Positions 19,109 to 28,580 of a stretch of 64,000 bases of DNA are shown one piece after another (position 1 is the stretch's first letter; each line of letters begins with the position of its first letter). The position numbers and the translations under genes are program-made. The DNA lies in contig OY969798.1 in the NCBI GenBank assembly GCA_963703165.1, forward strand, positions 2,294,001 to 2,358,000, given 5' to 3'. Origin of the DNA: JBQTKD01 sp963703165. Lineage in GTDB: Bacteria > Actinomycetota > Actinomycetes > Sporichthyales > Sporichthyaceae. The notes under the pieces were generated by a model, which saw only the letters and a program-made list of their open reading frames with translations, was not told where the DNA came from and ran no database searches.

Positions 19109-20653
19109 TCATGCGAGCGCTCCGACCACGCCCTGAGTGGCGGCGAGGAGTTCGCCGGAGCGGACGGCCTCGACGGTGGCCTCGATCTCGGCGGCGAGGT
19201 AGCGATCGGGGCCGGGCCCGGGGACGCGCGAACGCAGGGCAGTGAGCGCAGCCCCGGTGCCGGCGGCGGGGAGCAGTGGGGCGCGCAGGTCCAGTGCCCG
19301 GGCCGCGGTGAGGAGTTCGACGGCGAGCACGCGGGTCAGCCCGTCGACGGCTCGGCGCAGTTTGCGGCCGGCGGCCCACCCCATGGACACGTGGTCCTCC
19401 TGCATGGCCGATGACGGTATCGAGTCGACGCTCGCCGGGACCGCGAGCCGCTTGAGTTCGGACACGATTCCTGCCGCGGTGTACTGGGCGATCATGTGCC
19501 CGGAGTCCACGCCGGGGTCGTGCGCGAGGAACGGCGGAAGCCCGTGCGACCGGTTCTTGTCCAGCATCCGGTCCGTGCGACGTTCCGAGATCGACGCGAC
19601 GTCGGCGATCGCGATCGCCAGGAAGTCCAGGGCGTAGGCCACCGGTGCCCCGTGGAAGTTGCCGTTGGACTCGACCCGGCCGTCGGGCAGCACGACGGGG
19701 TTGTCGATGGCCGCGGCCAGCTCCCGCTCAGCCACCCTCGCGGCGTGGGTGAGGGTGTCCCGTGCGGCGCCGGCGACCGCCGGGGCGCAGCGCAACGAGT
19801 ACGCGTCCTGCACCCGGGTGTCCTCCGGGCCGGCGTGCGACGCGACGATCGGCGAACCGCCCAGCAGCGCCCGCAGGTTCGCCGCGCTCGCGGCCTGGCC
19901 GGGGTGCGGACGCAGGTCCTGGAGGTCGGCGGCGAAGACCCGGTCCGTGCCCAGCAGGGCCTCGACGCTCATCGCGGCCGCGAGGTCGGCGTGCTGCAGG
20001 AGCAGGTGCAGGTCGTGGCAGGCGAGCACGAGGGTGCCGAGCATCCCGTCGGTCCCGTTGATCAGCGCCAGGCCTTCCTTCTCGGCCAACGTGATCGGGG
20101 TCAGGCCGACCGCGGCGAACGCGGGGCCGGTCGGGCGCGGGACGCCGTCGGCGTCGAGCACCTCGCCCTCCCCCATGAGCACGAGCGCGACGTGCGACAG
20201 CGGCGCGAGATCCCCGGAGCACCCGAGGCTGCCGTACTCGCCGACGTAGGGGATCAGCCCGGAGTTGAGCAGGTCGGCCAGGGCCCGCGCGGTGCTCGGG
20301 CGGACGCCGGTCCGCCCGGTCGCCAGGGTCCGCAGGCGCAGCAACATCAGCGCCCGGACGACCTCGCGCTCGACGGGCGCCCCGCTGCCCGCGGCATGCG
20401 AGCGGATCAGGCTGCGTTGCAGCGCGACCCGATCCGCCGGCGGGATGTGCTTGGTGGCCAACGCCCCGAAGCCGGTGGAGATGCCGTACGCCGGCTCGGC
20501 CGCGGCGGCCAACTCCTCGACCCGGGTGCGCGAGGCCGCCATCGCGTCGCGGGCGGCGGCAGTGAGGACGACCGCGGCGGAGTCCCGGGCGACCGAGACG
20601 ACCTGATCAGGTCGCAGCGGAGCCCCGTCGATCTCGACGATCGCTCCGGTCAT
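19109..20653 (-). CDS. hutH: Histidine ammonia-lyase HutH
   Basis: 514 aa from the ATG at 20653 (an ATG at 20662 is equally possible; the open frame runs 55 codons further but lacks family sequence). Deaminates L-histidine to urocanate using an MIO cofactor formed autocatalytically from an internal tripeptide. The site reads GSLGCSGDLAPLSH, i.e. Cys-Ser-Gly rather than the textbook Ala-Ser-Gly. Other family signatures include GISTGFG, LINGTDGM and the ASISERRTDRMLD helix. First gene of the hut run. Confidence 0.95.
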   Translation of the reverse strand: MTGAIVEIDGAPLRPDQVVSVARDSAAVVLTAAARDAMAASRTRVEELAAAAEPAYGISTGFGALATKHIPPADRVALQRSLIRSHAAGSGAPVEREVVRALMLLRLRTLATGRTGVRPSTARALADLLNSGLIPYVGEYGSLGCSGDLAPLSHVALVLMGEGEVLDADGVPRPTGPAFAAVGLTPITLAEKEGLALINGTDGMLGTLVLACHDLHLLLQHADLAAAMSVEALLGTDRVFAADLQDLRPHPGQAASAANLRALLGGSPIVASHAGPEDTRVQDAYSLRCAPAVAGAARDTLTHAARVAERELAAAIDNPVVLPDGRVESNGNFHGAPVAYALDFLAIAIADVASISERRTDRMLDKNRSHGLPPFLAHDPGVDSGHMIAQYTAAGIVSELKRLAVPASVDSIPSSAMQEDHVSMGWAAGRKLRRAVDGLTRVLAVELLTAARALDLRAPLLPAAGTGAALTALRSRVPGPGPDRYLAAEIEATVEAVRSGELLAATQGVVGALA

Positions 20654-20771
20654 GGCGCTCATTCCAGCACTGACATCCACCACGCGAGCGGCCGGGCGCG
20701 GCTTCCCGGCGCGGCGGGTTGGCTCCCCTACTGTCGGGAAGGACGAGCGGGTGCAGGCTGGGAGCGATGAG

Positions 20772-21911
20772 ATGACGCAGACCCAGGCCGAGGTGCCCAG
20801 CCACCGGGGCCCCTCCAACCTCCCCCCGATGCTGCATTACGCGAAGGCAGCGACGGTCATCCTGCTCGTCATCGGTGCCGCGTTGCTGCTCAAAGAGGTC
20901 CGCTCGGTCGCCGCCTCGATCTTCCTCGGCTTCTTCTTCGCTGCCGGCCTCGAGCCGTTCATCCGACGGATGGAACGCCGCGGCCTGCGCCGCGGACTGG
21001 CCGTCACGGTCATCGTCCTGGGGGCGCTGACCCTGTTCGTGCTGATCGTGTGGTTGATGGTCGCGCCCGCCGTCAGCCAGGCCACCGACTTCGTCACCGC
21101 GATCCCGCAGTTGCTCAACGACCTGTCCGAGCGCAGCGAGGGCCGGGAGATCTTCGGCGTCAAGCTCGACGACCCCGAGGTGCAGAAGAGCATCCAGGAC
21201 GGCCTGGACAAGATCCCCGAGATCGCGACCAGTTCGCTCGGCACGATCTACGGGGTCGTCGGCGGGGTCGCGACCGCCTTGTTCGGCATGTTCACCGTGG
21301 CCGCGCTGACCATCTACTTCATGCTCGCGATGCCCCGCCTGCACTCCTTCGCGGCGCGCGCCCTGCACGACCCGGAGCGGGTGCGGGTGCTCGACGAGTC
21401 GCTCGACCGCATCGGTGGGTACGTCACCGGTCAGCTCATCGTGTCGCTGTCCGCCGGCATCTTCGCCGCGACGTTCCTGTCCATCGCGGGGGTTCCCTAC
21501 GCGATGATCCTCGGCCTGGCGGTCGGATTCCTCGACGCGATCCCGCAGATCGGCGCGACCATCGGCGCGGTCTTGTGCACGCTGGTCGCACTCACCGAGA
21601 GCGTCGGCCTGGCGATCGTGGTGTTCGCGGTGCTGCTGGCGTACCAGCAGTTCGAGAACTTCGTGCTCGCCCCGCGGGTGTTCTCCAAGGCCGTGGACCT
21701 GTCCCCGATCGCCGTGTTCATCGCCGTGTTGACCGGTGCCGCGGTCGGCGGCGCGATCGGGGCGTTGACCGCGCTGCCCGTGGCCGCGTCGCTGAAGGTG
21801 GTCTTCCGCTATCTCTTCCGCGACCAGCTCGGCCGCATGGAGTCCGGCCTGCCGCCGGGCGCACTCTCCGGCGGTCCGCCGCCGGAGCAGGCCGCACCGG
21901 CCGAAGCCTGA
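20772..21911 (+). CDS. AI-2E family transporter
   Basis: 379-aa integral membrane protein with about eight hydrophobic segments: two N-terminal helices, a large extracytoplasmic loop (about 85-150), then the conserved C-terminal bundle including GLAVGFLDAIPQIGATIGA and LVALTESVGLAIVVFAVLLAYQQFENFVLAPRV in sequence. Members are annotated as autoinducer-2 exporters or Na+/H+ antiporters; the substrate cannot be read from sequence. ATG at 20772 follows GGGAG; longer upstream frames overlap the divergent hutH promoter region. Confidence 0.88.
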   Translation: MTQTQAEVPSHRGPSNLPPMLHYAKAATVILLVIGAALLLKEVRSVAASIFLGFFFAAGLEPFIRRMERRGLRRGLAVTVIVLGALTLFVLIVWLMVAPAVSQATDFVTAIPQLLNDLSERSEGREIFGVKLDDPEVQKSIQDGLDKIPEIATSSLGTIYGVVGGVATALFGMFTVAALTIYFMLAMPRLHSFAARALHDPERVRVLDESLDRIGGYVTGQLIVSLSAGIFAATFLSIAGVPYAMILGLAVGFLDAIPQIGATIGAVLCTLVALTESVGLAIVVFAVLLAYQQFENFVLAPRVFSKAVDLSPIAVFIAVLTGAAVGGAIGALTALPVAASLKVVFRYLFRDQLGRMESGLPPGALSGGPPPEQAAPAEA

Positions 21912-21912
21912 C

Positions 21913-24099
21913 TCACCCCATCGCGTCGAACTTCTGACCCGAGTCCGTGGCCGGGCCGCCGCCCGGAGCCGCGACGCCGACGAGCACCGAGCCCATGCTC
22001 GTCGCCCCGGAGGCGTCGGTGGCGCGGAACGAGATCCGGTACACGCGCCCGTCGCCGAACAGTGCGCGCTGTGCCCGCAGCCGGACCTGGTCCGGGCCGG
22101 GTCCGACGAGGGCGTTGCGGTTCCTGCTGAGCGCCTCGGGCGCCTCGTCCTGGGTGATACCGGTGATGGTGAGCGTCACCGCGTCCCCGTCGGGGTCGCC
22201 GATGCCGCGCAGCGTCACCAGGTGCAGCTCACCGTCCACGGGGGACAGCGTCACCGGGTTCACCGCGGCCGCGCTGACCACAGGGGCGCGGTTGCGGCCG
22301 AACATCCAGGAGGACTCCGGGCTGCTGGTGCGCACCGTCACGGAGACATCGCCGTCGCTGCCCTCCACGGGGCCACGCGCGGCCACGCAGGGGTCCGGCA
22401 GGGCCTGGCGCGTGCTGCCGCACCGGTCGACCAACTCACCGTTGCGGAACACCTGCACGTCTGCCGGCGTCGTGCCGGCGAGAGCGGACTTGTCGAGGGT
22501 GAAGGTCACGACGTACGGGTCGGTCACGGTGGCGGGCGGCAGCGTGAGGTCGATCTGCCGGCCGAGGAAGGCGAAGCCCGCCGCCGACGGCGAGCGGTCC
22601 TTGGACCGGACGAGCACCATGCCCTCGACGCCGCTGGGCACCTGGACCTTGGTCTGCACCGGCACCTGATCCGTGGCGCCCGCATCGGCGCCGCCGGTCT
22701 GCAGCGTCTCCCCACCCTCGACGATCGTCGTCGAGGAGCCGGGGGTGTCGGCGATGCCGCGGTCGCGGACGAACAGGTTCACCTCGTCGGGGCTGCCGGC
22801 TGCCCGCAGGCCGGGGGCGGCCGAGCGGAAGGTGACGAAGCGCGCGTCGTCGCTGATCCGGATCCCGGGCTCGTTGCGGCCCACGGTCGACCCCGCGGCA
22901 CCGACGGTGATGCGCTCCTCGACGCCGCTGTCGCGGTCGAGGACGAAGGAGTCCATGTCGCCGTCCTCGTCGGCGGCATCGCCTCGGCTGTCGACGGTGG
23001 AGAAGCCGATGGCACGGCCGTTGCCGCTGATGGCGACGTCGTAGATGTCGGTAGCGATCTTCTGCAGTGCGCCGTCGGGGGTGCGCAGCAGCGCGTGGGC
23101 CGTGTCGACGTCGGCGCCGAGGTTGGGCGCGAAGGTCACGAAGACCACGTCGCCCGCATCGTCGACCGAGCCGCGCCGCACGATCGAGTGGCCGTCGGCC
23201 GGGACACCCGCCGGGGTCGACGAGACCAGGGTCGTCGTGGCGTCGGCCTCGTCCATCACACCGTTGTCGCCGGGATCCCGGTCGCGCAGGTAGACCGACA
23301 CGCAGGGGCAACCCGCGCCCTCGGACTCCGCGCGGGGTTGGGCGGTGAACGCGACGTAGCGGCCGTTCGGGCTCATGCTGCCGAAGAAGGCGTCGTAGGA
23401 GTCGAGCTGCCCGGTCGGGGTCTGGTCCACCCGGGTCAGGGTGTTCGCCCGGCGGTCGTGCACGAGCAGCGCCATGGAGTCGTCGCCCCGACCGTTGAGC
23501 TTCTTGTCCGTGGTGCGCAGCAGGACGTAGCGACCGTCGCCGCTGATGTCCTCGTTGAGCGCCTCGCCGATCGGCTTGCCGTTCGGGCGGGTGATCCGCT
23601 CGGGCTTCTTGGCGCCGAAGCTCGCGACGTAGACGTCGGCCCGGCCGCCCTTGTCACCCTTCACCAGCGGCTCGGTGGAGGAGAACGACACGACCTTCCC
23701 GTCGGCGCTGACGGTCGGGCCACCTGCTCCGCCGACGCCGGTCGCACCGACTCGCAGGGTCTTGCCGGTCTCGCGGTCGCGCAGGAACACGTCGGGCTTG
23801 GCCTTGTTCGCGTCCTTGGCCACCAGGTCGGAGGCCGTGGACTCGAAGACGACGTAGCGGCCGTCCGCGCTGAGGTCGCCCGCCGCCAGGACCGGCGCCC
23901 CGGCCGGCGGTTGCAGCACGGGTCCATTACCGCCGAGGCCCTTGGTGGAGACGCTCACCAGCTCGGTGCTCGCGGGGATCGCGGCGCTCGCCGGGGCCGC
24001 GAGGTCCGGGATGACGAAGGTGCTGACGACGAGCGCACCGGCGCAGACTGCTACCCCGGTCCGTCCGACGATCGGGCGCGTGCGACGTGAAGACGTCAT
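21913..24099 (-). CDS. Secreted TolB/PD40 beta-propeller protein
   Basis: 728 aa. Signal peptide (hydrophobic stretch to about residue 40, ending AASA). Multiple PD40-type blades follow: recurrent LSADGRYVVFES-like strands, VSADGKVVSFSS, ISGDGRYVLLRT, MSPNGRYVAFTA. A C-terminal beta-sandwich region (about 520-720) contains DGDAVTLTITGI and ends in a Gly/Ala-rich tail. Probably exported and binding other proteins or ligands; no catalytic motif seen. ATG at 24099 has a GGGGG-type ribosome site. Its stop lies one base from the AI-2E gene's stop, convergent. Confidence 0.8.
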   Translation of the reverse strand: MTSSRRTRPIVGRTGVAVCAGALVVSTFVIPDLAAPASAAIPASTELVSVSTKGLGGNGPVLQPPAGAPVLAAGDLSADGRYVVFESTASDLVAKDANKAKPDVFLRDRETGKTLRVGATGVGGAGGPTVSADGKVVSFSSTEPLVKGDKGGRADVYVASFGAKKPERITRPNGKPIGEALNEDISGDGRYVLLRTTDKKLNGRGDDSMALLVHDRRANTLTRVDQTPTGQLDSYDAFFGSMSPNGRYVAFTAQPRAESEGAGCPCVSVYLRDRDPGDNGVMDEADATTTLVSSTPAGVPADGHSIVRRGSVDDAGDVVFVTFAPNLGADVDTAHALLRTPDGALQKIATDIYDVAISGNGRAIGFSTVDSRGDAADEDGDMDSFVLDRDSGVEERITVGAAGSTVGRNEPGIRISDDARFVTFRSAAPGLRAAGSPDEVNLFVRDRGIADTPGSSTTIVEGGETLQTGGADAGATDQVPVQTKVQVPSGVEGMVLVRSKDRSPSAAGFAFLGRQIDLTLPPATVTDPYVVTFTLDKSALAGTTPADVQVFRNGELVDRCGSTRQALPDPCVAARGPVEGSDGDVSVTVRTSSPESSWMFGRNRAPVVSAAAVNPVTLSPVDGELHLVTLRGIGDPDGDAVTLTITGITQDEAPEALSRNRNALVGPGPDQVRLRAQRALFGDGRVYRISFRATDASGATSMGSVLVGVAAPGGGPATDSGQKFDAMG

Positions 24100-24288
24100 C
24101 TGTAACCCCCCGGGCAGCACGACACTGCTCGGGAGACAGGCTAAAAGGGACACATCGGACCGCCGGCTCGTAGGGCCGAACGGATGACGGACCGGGGGTC
24201 CCCCCTTCTGGTTATGTTACTGCCGGGTAGGATCCCTCCGGCGTCGCCCACCCGGCGTCCGCCGTGGCATGTGGGCGATAGCGTCACC

Positions 24289-24313
24289 GCGAAGCGGTCG
24301 CCCGCCGCTTCGC
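24289..24313. other. Hairpin in the etfD leader
   Basis: GCGAAGCGG (24289-24297) pairs with CCGCTTCGC (24305-24313) with a 7-nt loop, 25 bp before the ATG at 24339. It may form in the mRNA leader; no known riboswitch motif recognised. Confidence 0.4.
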
Positions 24314-24338
24314 GCCCCAATCGACGGGGAGTACTCGC

Positions 24339-26618
24339 ATGACCGCAGTCCGGATCATCGTCGGCATCGGCATGACCCTTGCCGTGTTGCCGATCGCAGC
24401 CCGCCGTGGCCTCTGGCTCTACAAGCTGGCCATGACCGGCCAGCCGGCGCCGGACCGGTTGGAGAACGTCGAGCGGCCGAAGATCGGTGCGGCGCTCAAG
24501 CGCCAGGCGATCGAGGTCTTCGCGCAGCGCAAGCTGCTCAAGTGGACGATCCCCGGGGTCGCGCACGCCTTCGTGTTCTGGGCGTTCCTGATCCTGGGCA
24601 CGGTCTACGTCGAGGCCTACGGTGCCCTCTTCGACCACGACTTCCACATCCCGATCGTGGGCAAGTGGGAGATCCTCGGCTTCGCGCAGGACATGATCGC
24701 GCTGCTCGCGCTGGCAGGCCTGGCGACGTTCGCGGGGATCCGCTGGAAGCAGTCACCGGCGAAGTTGGACCGCAAGTCCCGCTTCAAGGGCTCCCACACG
24801 CACGGCGCGTGGGTCATCCTCATCATGATCTTCAACGTCCTGTGGACGATGTTCCTGCTCCGCGGCGCCTCCTCGGCGCTGGGCGTGCTGCCCTACGACA
24901 ACGGCGCGTTCGTCTCCAAGGGCGTCGGCAAACTCCTCGACGGGATCGATCACGACGTCCTGGAGTGGCTCGAGACCGCGTTCCTGCTCGGGCACCTCGC
25001 GATCATGCTGAGCTTCCTGATCATCGTCGTCTACTCCAAGCACATGCACATCTTCATCGCGCCGCTGAACATCACCTTCGCGCGCAAGCCCGACGGCCTC
25101 GGGCCGCTGCTGCCGATGCAGTCCGCCGGCAAGACCCTGGACTTCGAGGAAGCCGATCCCGAGGTCGACATCTTCGGCCGCTCCAAGATCGAGGACTTCA
25201 CCTGGAAGGGGTTCCTCGACTTCGCGACCTGTACCGAGTGCGGGCGCTGCCAGTCCCAGTGCCCGGCGTGGAACACCGGCAAGCCGCTCTCGCCGAAGAT
25301 GCTCATCCTCGAACTGCGTGACCACGCCTTCGCCAAGGCCCCGTGGCTGCTCGCCACCGAGGAGGAACGTCTCTCGCTTCCGGAGTTGGTGCAGCGCGAG
25401 GCCGAGCGCCCGCTGGTCGGTACCGCCGAGGAGAACGGCGTCATCGACCCCGACGTCCTCTGGTCCTGCACCAACTGCGGCGCCTGCGTCGAGCAGTGCC
25501 CCGTCGACATCGAGCACATCGACCACATCGTCGACATGCGCCGCTACCAGACGATGATCGAGTCCAGCTTCCCTGCCGAGGCCGGCGGCATGCTGAAGAA
25601 CCTCGAGAAGGCCGGCAACCCGTGGGGCATGCCCAAGCGCATGCGCACCGAGTGGACGAAGGACCTCGACTTCGACGTGCCGATCGTCGGGCAGGACGTC
25701 GAGGACCTCTCCGAGATGGACTACCTGTTCTGGGTCGGCTGCGCCGGATCCCTGGACGACAAGGCCCAGAAGACCACCAAGGCCGTCGCGGAGCTCCTCC
25801 ACATCGCGGGCGTCAAGTTCGCGATCATGGGCCAGGCCGAGACCTGCACCGGTGACCCGGCCCGACGCATGGGCAACGAGTTCGTGTTTCAGATGCTCGC
25901 GCAGGAGAACGTCGAGACCCTCAACGAGGCGAAGGCGACGCGCATCGTCGCGACCTGCCCGCACTGCTTCAACACCATCGGCCGCGAGTACGAGCAGCTC
26001 GGTGGCAACTTCGAGGTCGTGCACCACACCCAGCTGCTCAACGAGCTCGTCATCGCGGGCAAGCTCACCCCGATCGAGTCGGTCGAGGGCACCGCGACCT
26101 ACCACGATCCCTGCTTCCTGGGCCGGCACAACAAGGTCTACTCCCCGCCGCGTGAGCTCATTGCCAAGGTCGGCGGGCTCAAGGTCGTGGAGATGGAACG
26201 CTCCAAGGAACGCTCCTTCTGCTGCGGCGCCGGCGGCGCGCGCATGTGGATGGAGGAGACCATCGGGCAGCGGATCAACGACAACCGCACCGAGGAAGCG
26301 CTCGCCCTGTCCCCGGACGCCATCATCACCGGCTGCCCGTTTTGCAAGACCATGATCAGCGACTCCGTCGCCGGTAAGCAGTCCGACGGCTCGGCTCCGG
26401 AGCATGTCGAGGTCATCGACGTCGCCCAGCTCATGGTCCGCACCATGCGCAAGCCCGTCGCCGTCGGTGCCGCGGGCGCCGAGGAACCGGCCGACTCCCC
26501 GGACCAGCCCATCGGGTCCGATCCGGGGGCGGGCAGCGACGGAGCGAACACCCCCGACCCCGACGTCGCCGCGGACCCCGCGGCCGACCCGACCGTCGGA
26601 GACCCCGACAAGGCCTGA
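24339..26618 (+). CDS. etfD: EtfD-like membrane iron-sulfur oxidoreductase ((Fe-S)-binding protein)
   Basis: 759 aa. The N-terminal ~230 residues form a membrane domain of the nitrate-reductase gamma type, with helices around 75-95, 110-130, 155-175 and 205-225. Two 4Fe-4S motifs follow (CTECGRCQSQCP and CTNCGACVEQCP). Two CCG-type domains (CPHCFNTIGREY; HDPCFLGRHN; CCGAGGARMW) bind a further non-cubane cluster. It resembles heterodisulfide-reductase D and mycobacterial EtfD (Rv0338c), which passes electrons from ETF to the membrane during fatty-acid beta-oxidation. The C-terminal tail is acidic and Pro/Ala-rich. Single gene; the role in beta-oxidation is inferred from family. Confidence 0.88.
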   Translation: MTAVRIIVGIGMTLAVLPIAARRGLWLYKLAMTGQPAPDRLENVERPKIGAALKRQAIEVFAQRKLLKWTIPGVAHAFVFWAFLILGTVYVEAYGALFDHDFHIPIVGKWEILGFAQDMIALLALAGLATFAGIRWKQSPAKLDRKSRFKGSHTHGAWVILIMIFNVLWTMFLLRGASSALGVLPYDNGAFVSKGVGKLLDGIDHDVLEWLETAFLLGHLAIMLSFLIIVVYSKHMHIFIAPLNITFARKPDGLGPLLPMQSAGKTLDFEEADPEVDIFGRSKIEDFTWKGFLDFATCTECGRCQSQCPAWNTGKPLSPKMLILELRDHAFAKAPWLLATEEERLSLPELVQREAERPLVGTAEENGVIDPDVLWSCTNCGACVEQCPVDIEHIDHIVDMRRYQTMIESSFPAEAGGMLKNLEKAGNPWGMPKRMRTEWTKDLDFDVPIVGQDVEDLSEMDYLFWVGCAGSLDDKAQKTTKAVAELLHIAGVKFAIMGQAETCTGDPARRMGNEFVFQMLAQENVETLNEAKATRIVATCPHCFNTIGREYEQLGGNFEVVHHTQLLNELVIAGKLTPIESVEGTATYHDPCFLGRHNKVYSPPRELIAKVGGLKVVEMERSKERSFCCGAGGARMWMEETIGQRINDNRTEEALALSPDAIITGCPFCKTMISDSVAGKQSDGSAPEHVEVIDVAQLMVRTMRKPVAVGAAGAEEPADSPDQPIGSDPGAGSDGANTPDPDVAADPAADPTVGDPDKA

Positions 26619-26628
26619 CGCTCAGGAC

Positions 26629-26713
26629 GGTGCTCATGCATGAGCAACCGACCATCACAGTGTCCGGTTTGTCCGGGTTCGTGCCCTCGGTTGGTCATGC
26701 ATGAGCAACCGAC
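26629..26713. repeat. Palindromic repeat family 2, copy 3
   Basis: GCTCATGCATGAGCAACCGAC at both ends (from 26632 and about 26693) flanks the core TGTCCGGTTTGTCCGGGTTC (26661-26680). Best preserved copy, 11 bp downstream of the etfD stop. Confidence 0.8.
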
Positions 26714-26726
26714 ATGCGACAGCCGG

Positions 26727-26752
26727 CTGACGCGACCCTGACGAGGCGTCAG
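26727..26752. terminator. Possible terminator hairpin after etfD; following gap otherwise empty
   Basis: CTGACGC (26727-26733) pairs with GCGTCAG (26746-26752), followed by AGTTCTTGTT. It could end etfD transcription. From 26753 to 27064 (about 310 bp) I see no supported gene; open frames there lack ribosome sites and family features. Confidence 0.45.
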
Positions 26753-27064
26753 AGTTCTTGTTCCGCAACGCGTTCGACGCGCAGGGCAACCGGAATGTCC
26801 TGCCACGTGAACATCGCCGCACAATGACAACGAATCGAGTCCACTTACTTGCGGCGCGCCCGGCCGGAGTCCTACCTTCACTGGGCGGGCCACAGGGCGC
26901 GATCACGTTTCTCGAAGGCTCGCGTCGGCACCCGGTTTGGGCACCGGGTGTCGACGCAGAGCCAGGTGCGCGCATCCCGTCACTGTTCCGGGACGACGGT
27001 GACGGGTGCACGCGCCGCCGGGGCCACCGAACGTGCTGCCGGCCCTGCGCTAGGTTCGGCGGCC

Positions 27065-27868
27065 ATGAGCGCACCGATCTGGCTGGGGGATCTCCTCGGC
27101 TGGAAACCCGCAACCTCGCGGGCCGCGAGTCGGTGCGAGGCTCTGTTCGGGCGACCGTTCGCCCCGAATCTTGCCGACCTCGGCGGCAGTGAGAGTCTGC
27201 GCATCGCGGGGGCGGTCTACGACGCTCTGGGAATCACTCGGGAGACCACCCACGCCCTCGAGGACAGCGACGGTTCTGACTCCTCGTCAGGAACGTTGTT
27301 GGAGAAGGCGATCGCCAAGGACATCGGCGGCACCATCCGGCGATTGGATCCGTCCCGACTCTGGACGGTGACCCGCCGCGGGTCGGCCGCGGAGTACGCG
27401 CAGTTCGAGCACCTGAACGATCTGCAGGCCCTGTTCGAGCAGCAACCCGCGCTGCGCGCGACATTGGGCCGGGACTACCAGGTCCGCACCGACGTCTACG
27501 TCGGCGTGGCACATCCGGACAACGTGATGGTGTGCCCGTTCCTGCACGCCGCGATCTCCTGCAAGTGGACGATCCGCTCCGACCGGGTGCAGAACGTGCG
27601 CCACGAGTTCGCGACGTTGGTCCGCAACCGCCGCGGCCGGCTCCCACACCTGGTGCTGGTCACCGCCGAACCGCTGCCGAGTCGGCTGATCTCGATCGCC
27701 CGCGGCACCGGGGAGGTGGACAGCGTCTACCACCTGATGTTCGACGAACTGGCCGACGCGGTCGCGAAGGTGGCCACGCCCGAGCAGCGCGCGCAGTGGG
27801 ACGAGATGGTTGAGCAGAAGCGGCTGCGGCCCTACTCCTCGTTGGCCCGCGACCTCACCCTGAGCTAA
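27065..27868 (+). CDS. NgoMIV-family type II restriction endonuclease
   Basis: 267 aa from ATG 27065. The segment HAAISCKWTIRSDR (161-174) onward is nearly collinear with NgoMIV. It contains the catalytic Ser165/Lys167 (SCK) and Glu181 (QNVRHE), with a candidate metal-binding Asp143 (VRTDVYV). The RSDR residues that read the GCC half-site in NgoMIV are conserved, so the predicted target is GCCGGC. Downstream LVRNRRGRLPHLVLVTAEP and SVYHLMFDEL also match. The gap between Asp143 and Ser165 is shorter than in NgoMIV. The putative partner methyltransferase lies 2.3 kb away on the opposite strand (30120-31275). Confidence 0.88.
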   Translation: MSAPIWLGDLLGWKPATSRAASRCEALFGRPFAPNLADLGGSESLRIAGAVYDALGITRETTHALEDSDGSDSSSGTLLEKAIAKDIGGTIRRLDPSRLWTVTRRGSAAEYAQFEHLNDLQALFEQQPALRATLGRDYQVRTDVYVGVAHPDNVMVCPFLHAAISCKWTIRSDRVQNVRHEFATLVRNRRGRLPHLVLVTAEPLPSRLISIARGTGEVDSVYHLMFDELADAVAKVATPEQRAQWDEMVEQKRLRPYSSLARDLTLS

Positions 27869-27892
27869 ATCTGACGGTGCGTCGGAATATCC

Positions 27893-28567
27893 TCACACAC
27901 CGCCTGCGGTCGGCGCCGGTCCTGCGGCTGTGAGGACAGCCAGCACCACGACGTTGTCTCGATAGCTGCCGTCGGGTCCCAACGGACCGCCGCAGGTGAG
28001 CAGTCGCAACCCGGGGTGGTCCAGGTCGCCGTAGACAGCGGCGGTCGGAAAGTTCGCCTTGGGGTGTCGCGATACCTCGGTGACCGTGAAGGTGAGCCGT
28101 CGGCCGTCGGCCCGGTCGATCTCGATGATCGCGCCGGAACCCAGCTCCGCCAGGCGGTAGAACACCGACGGATCGCCGGACGGGGTATCCAGATGACCTT
28201 CGACGACCGCGGGCCCACGTTCACCCGGAGTCGGCGAGTACCGGTACCAGGCGGGCCGGTCGTACGAGGGCCCCGGGGCGGGAACCTCGATCGATCCGTC
28301 CGGCGCGAGCCCGACCGAGTCGATCGGGGCCCGCACCTCGATCGACGGGATCGTGATCAGCGTCGGCATCGAGGGCGGCAGCGGCGCGGCCGGCAGAACC
28401 GATGGCGGGGCGGCGGGCACGAGATCGGCCGCGGCGACGTACCGAGCCTCGATTCGCGGCGCCTGCGCGCGCTGCGCCACTCCGATCGTGACTGTGTACA
28501 GACCGGCCGTGACCACCGAAAGGCCCAGCGCTGTGCTCGCCGCCCTGCCCCTCCTCGATACAGGCAC
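27893..28567 (-). CDS. Class F sortase
   Basis: About 224 aa. One N-terminal membrane anchor (about 10-30), a Pro-rich linker, then the sortase beta barrel with the catalytic His (EGHLDTP), Cys (LLTCGGPLG) and Arg (SYRDNVVV). GTG at 28567 is preferred because it follows AGGA and leaves a 13-bp gap after the upstream gene; the longer frame would overlap it. Sortases join secreted proteins to the cell wall or to each other. The adjacent upstream protein (28581-29393), with an anchored C-terminus, is the obvious candidate substrate. Class assignment is by overall sequence pattern. Confidence 0.88.
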   Translation of the reverse strand: MPVSRRGRAASTALGLSVVTAGLYTVTIGVAQRAQAPRIEARYVAAADLVPAAPPSVLPAAPLPPSMPTLITIPSIEVRAPIDSVGLAPDGSIEVPAPGPSYDRPAWYRYSPTPGERGPAVVEGHLDTPSGDPSVFYRLAELGSGAIIEIDRADGRRLTFTVTEVSRHPKANFPTAAVYGDLDHPGLRLLTCGGPLGPDGSYRDNVVVLAVLTAAGPAPTAGGV

Positions 28568-28580
28568 CGTCCTGGGACGC

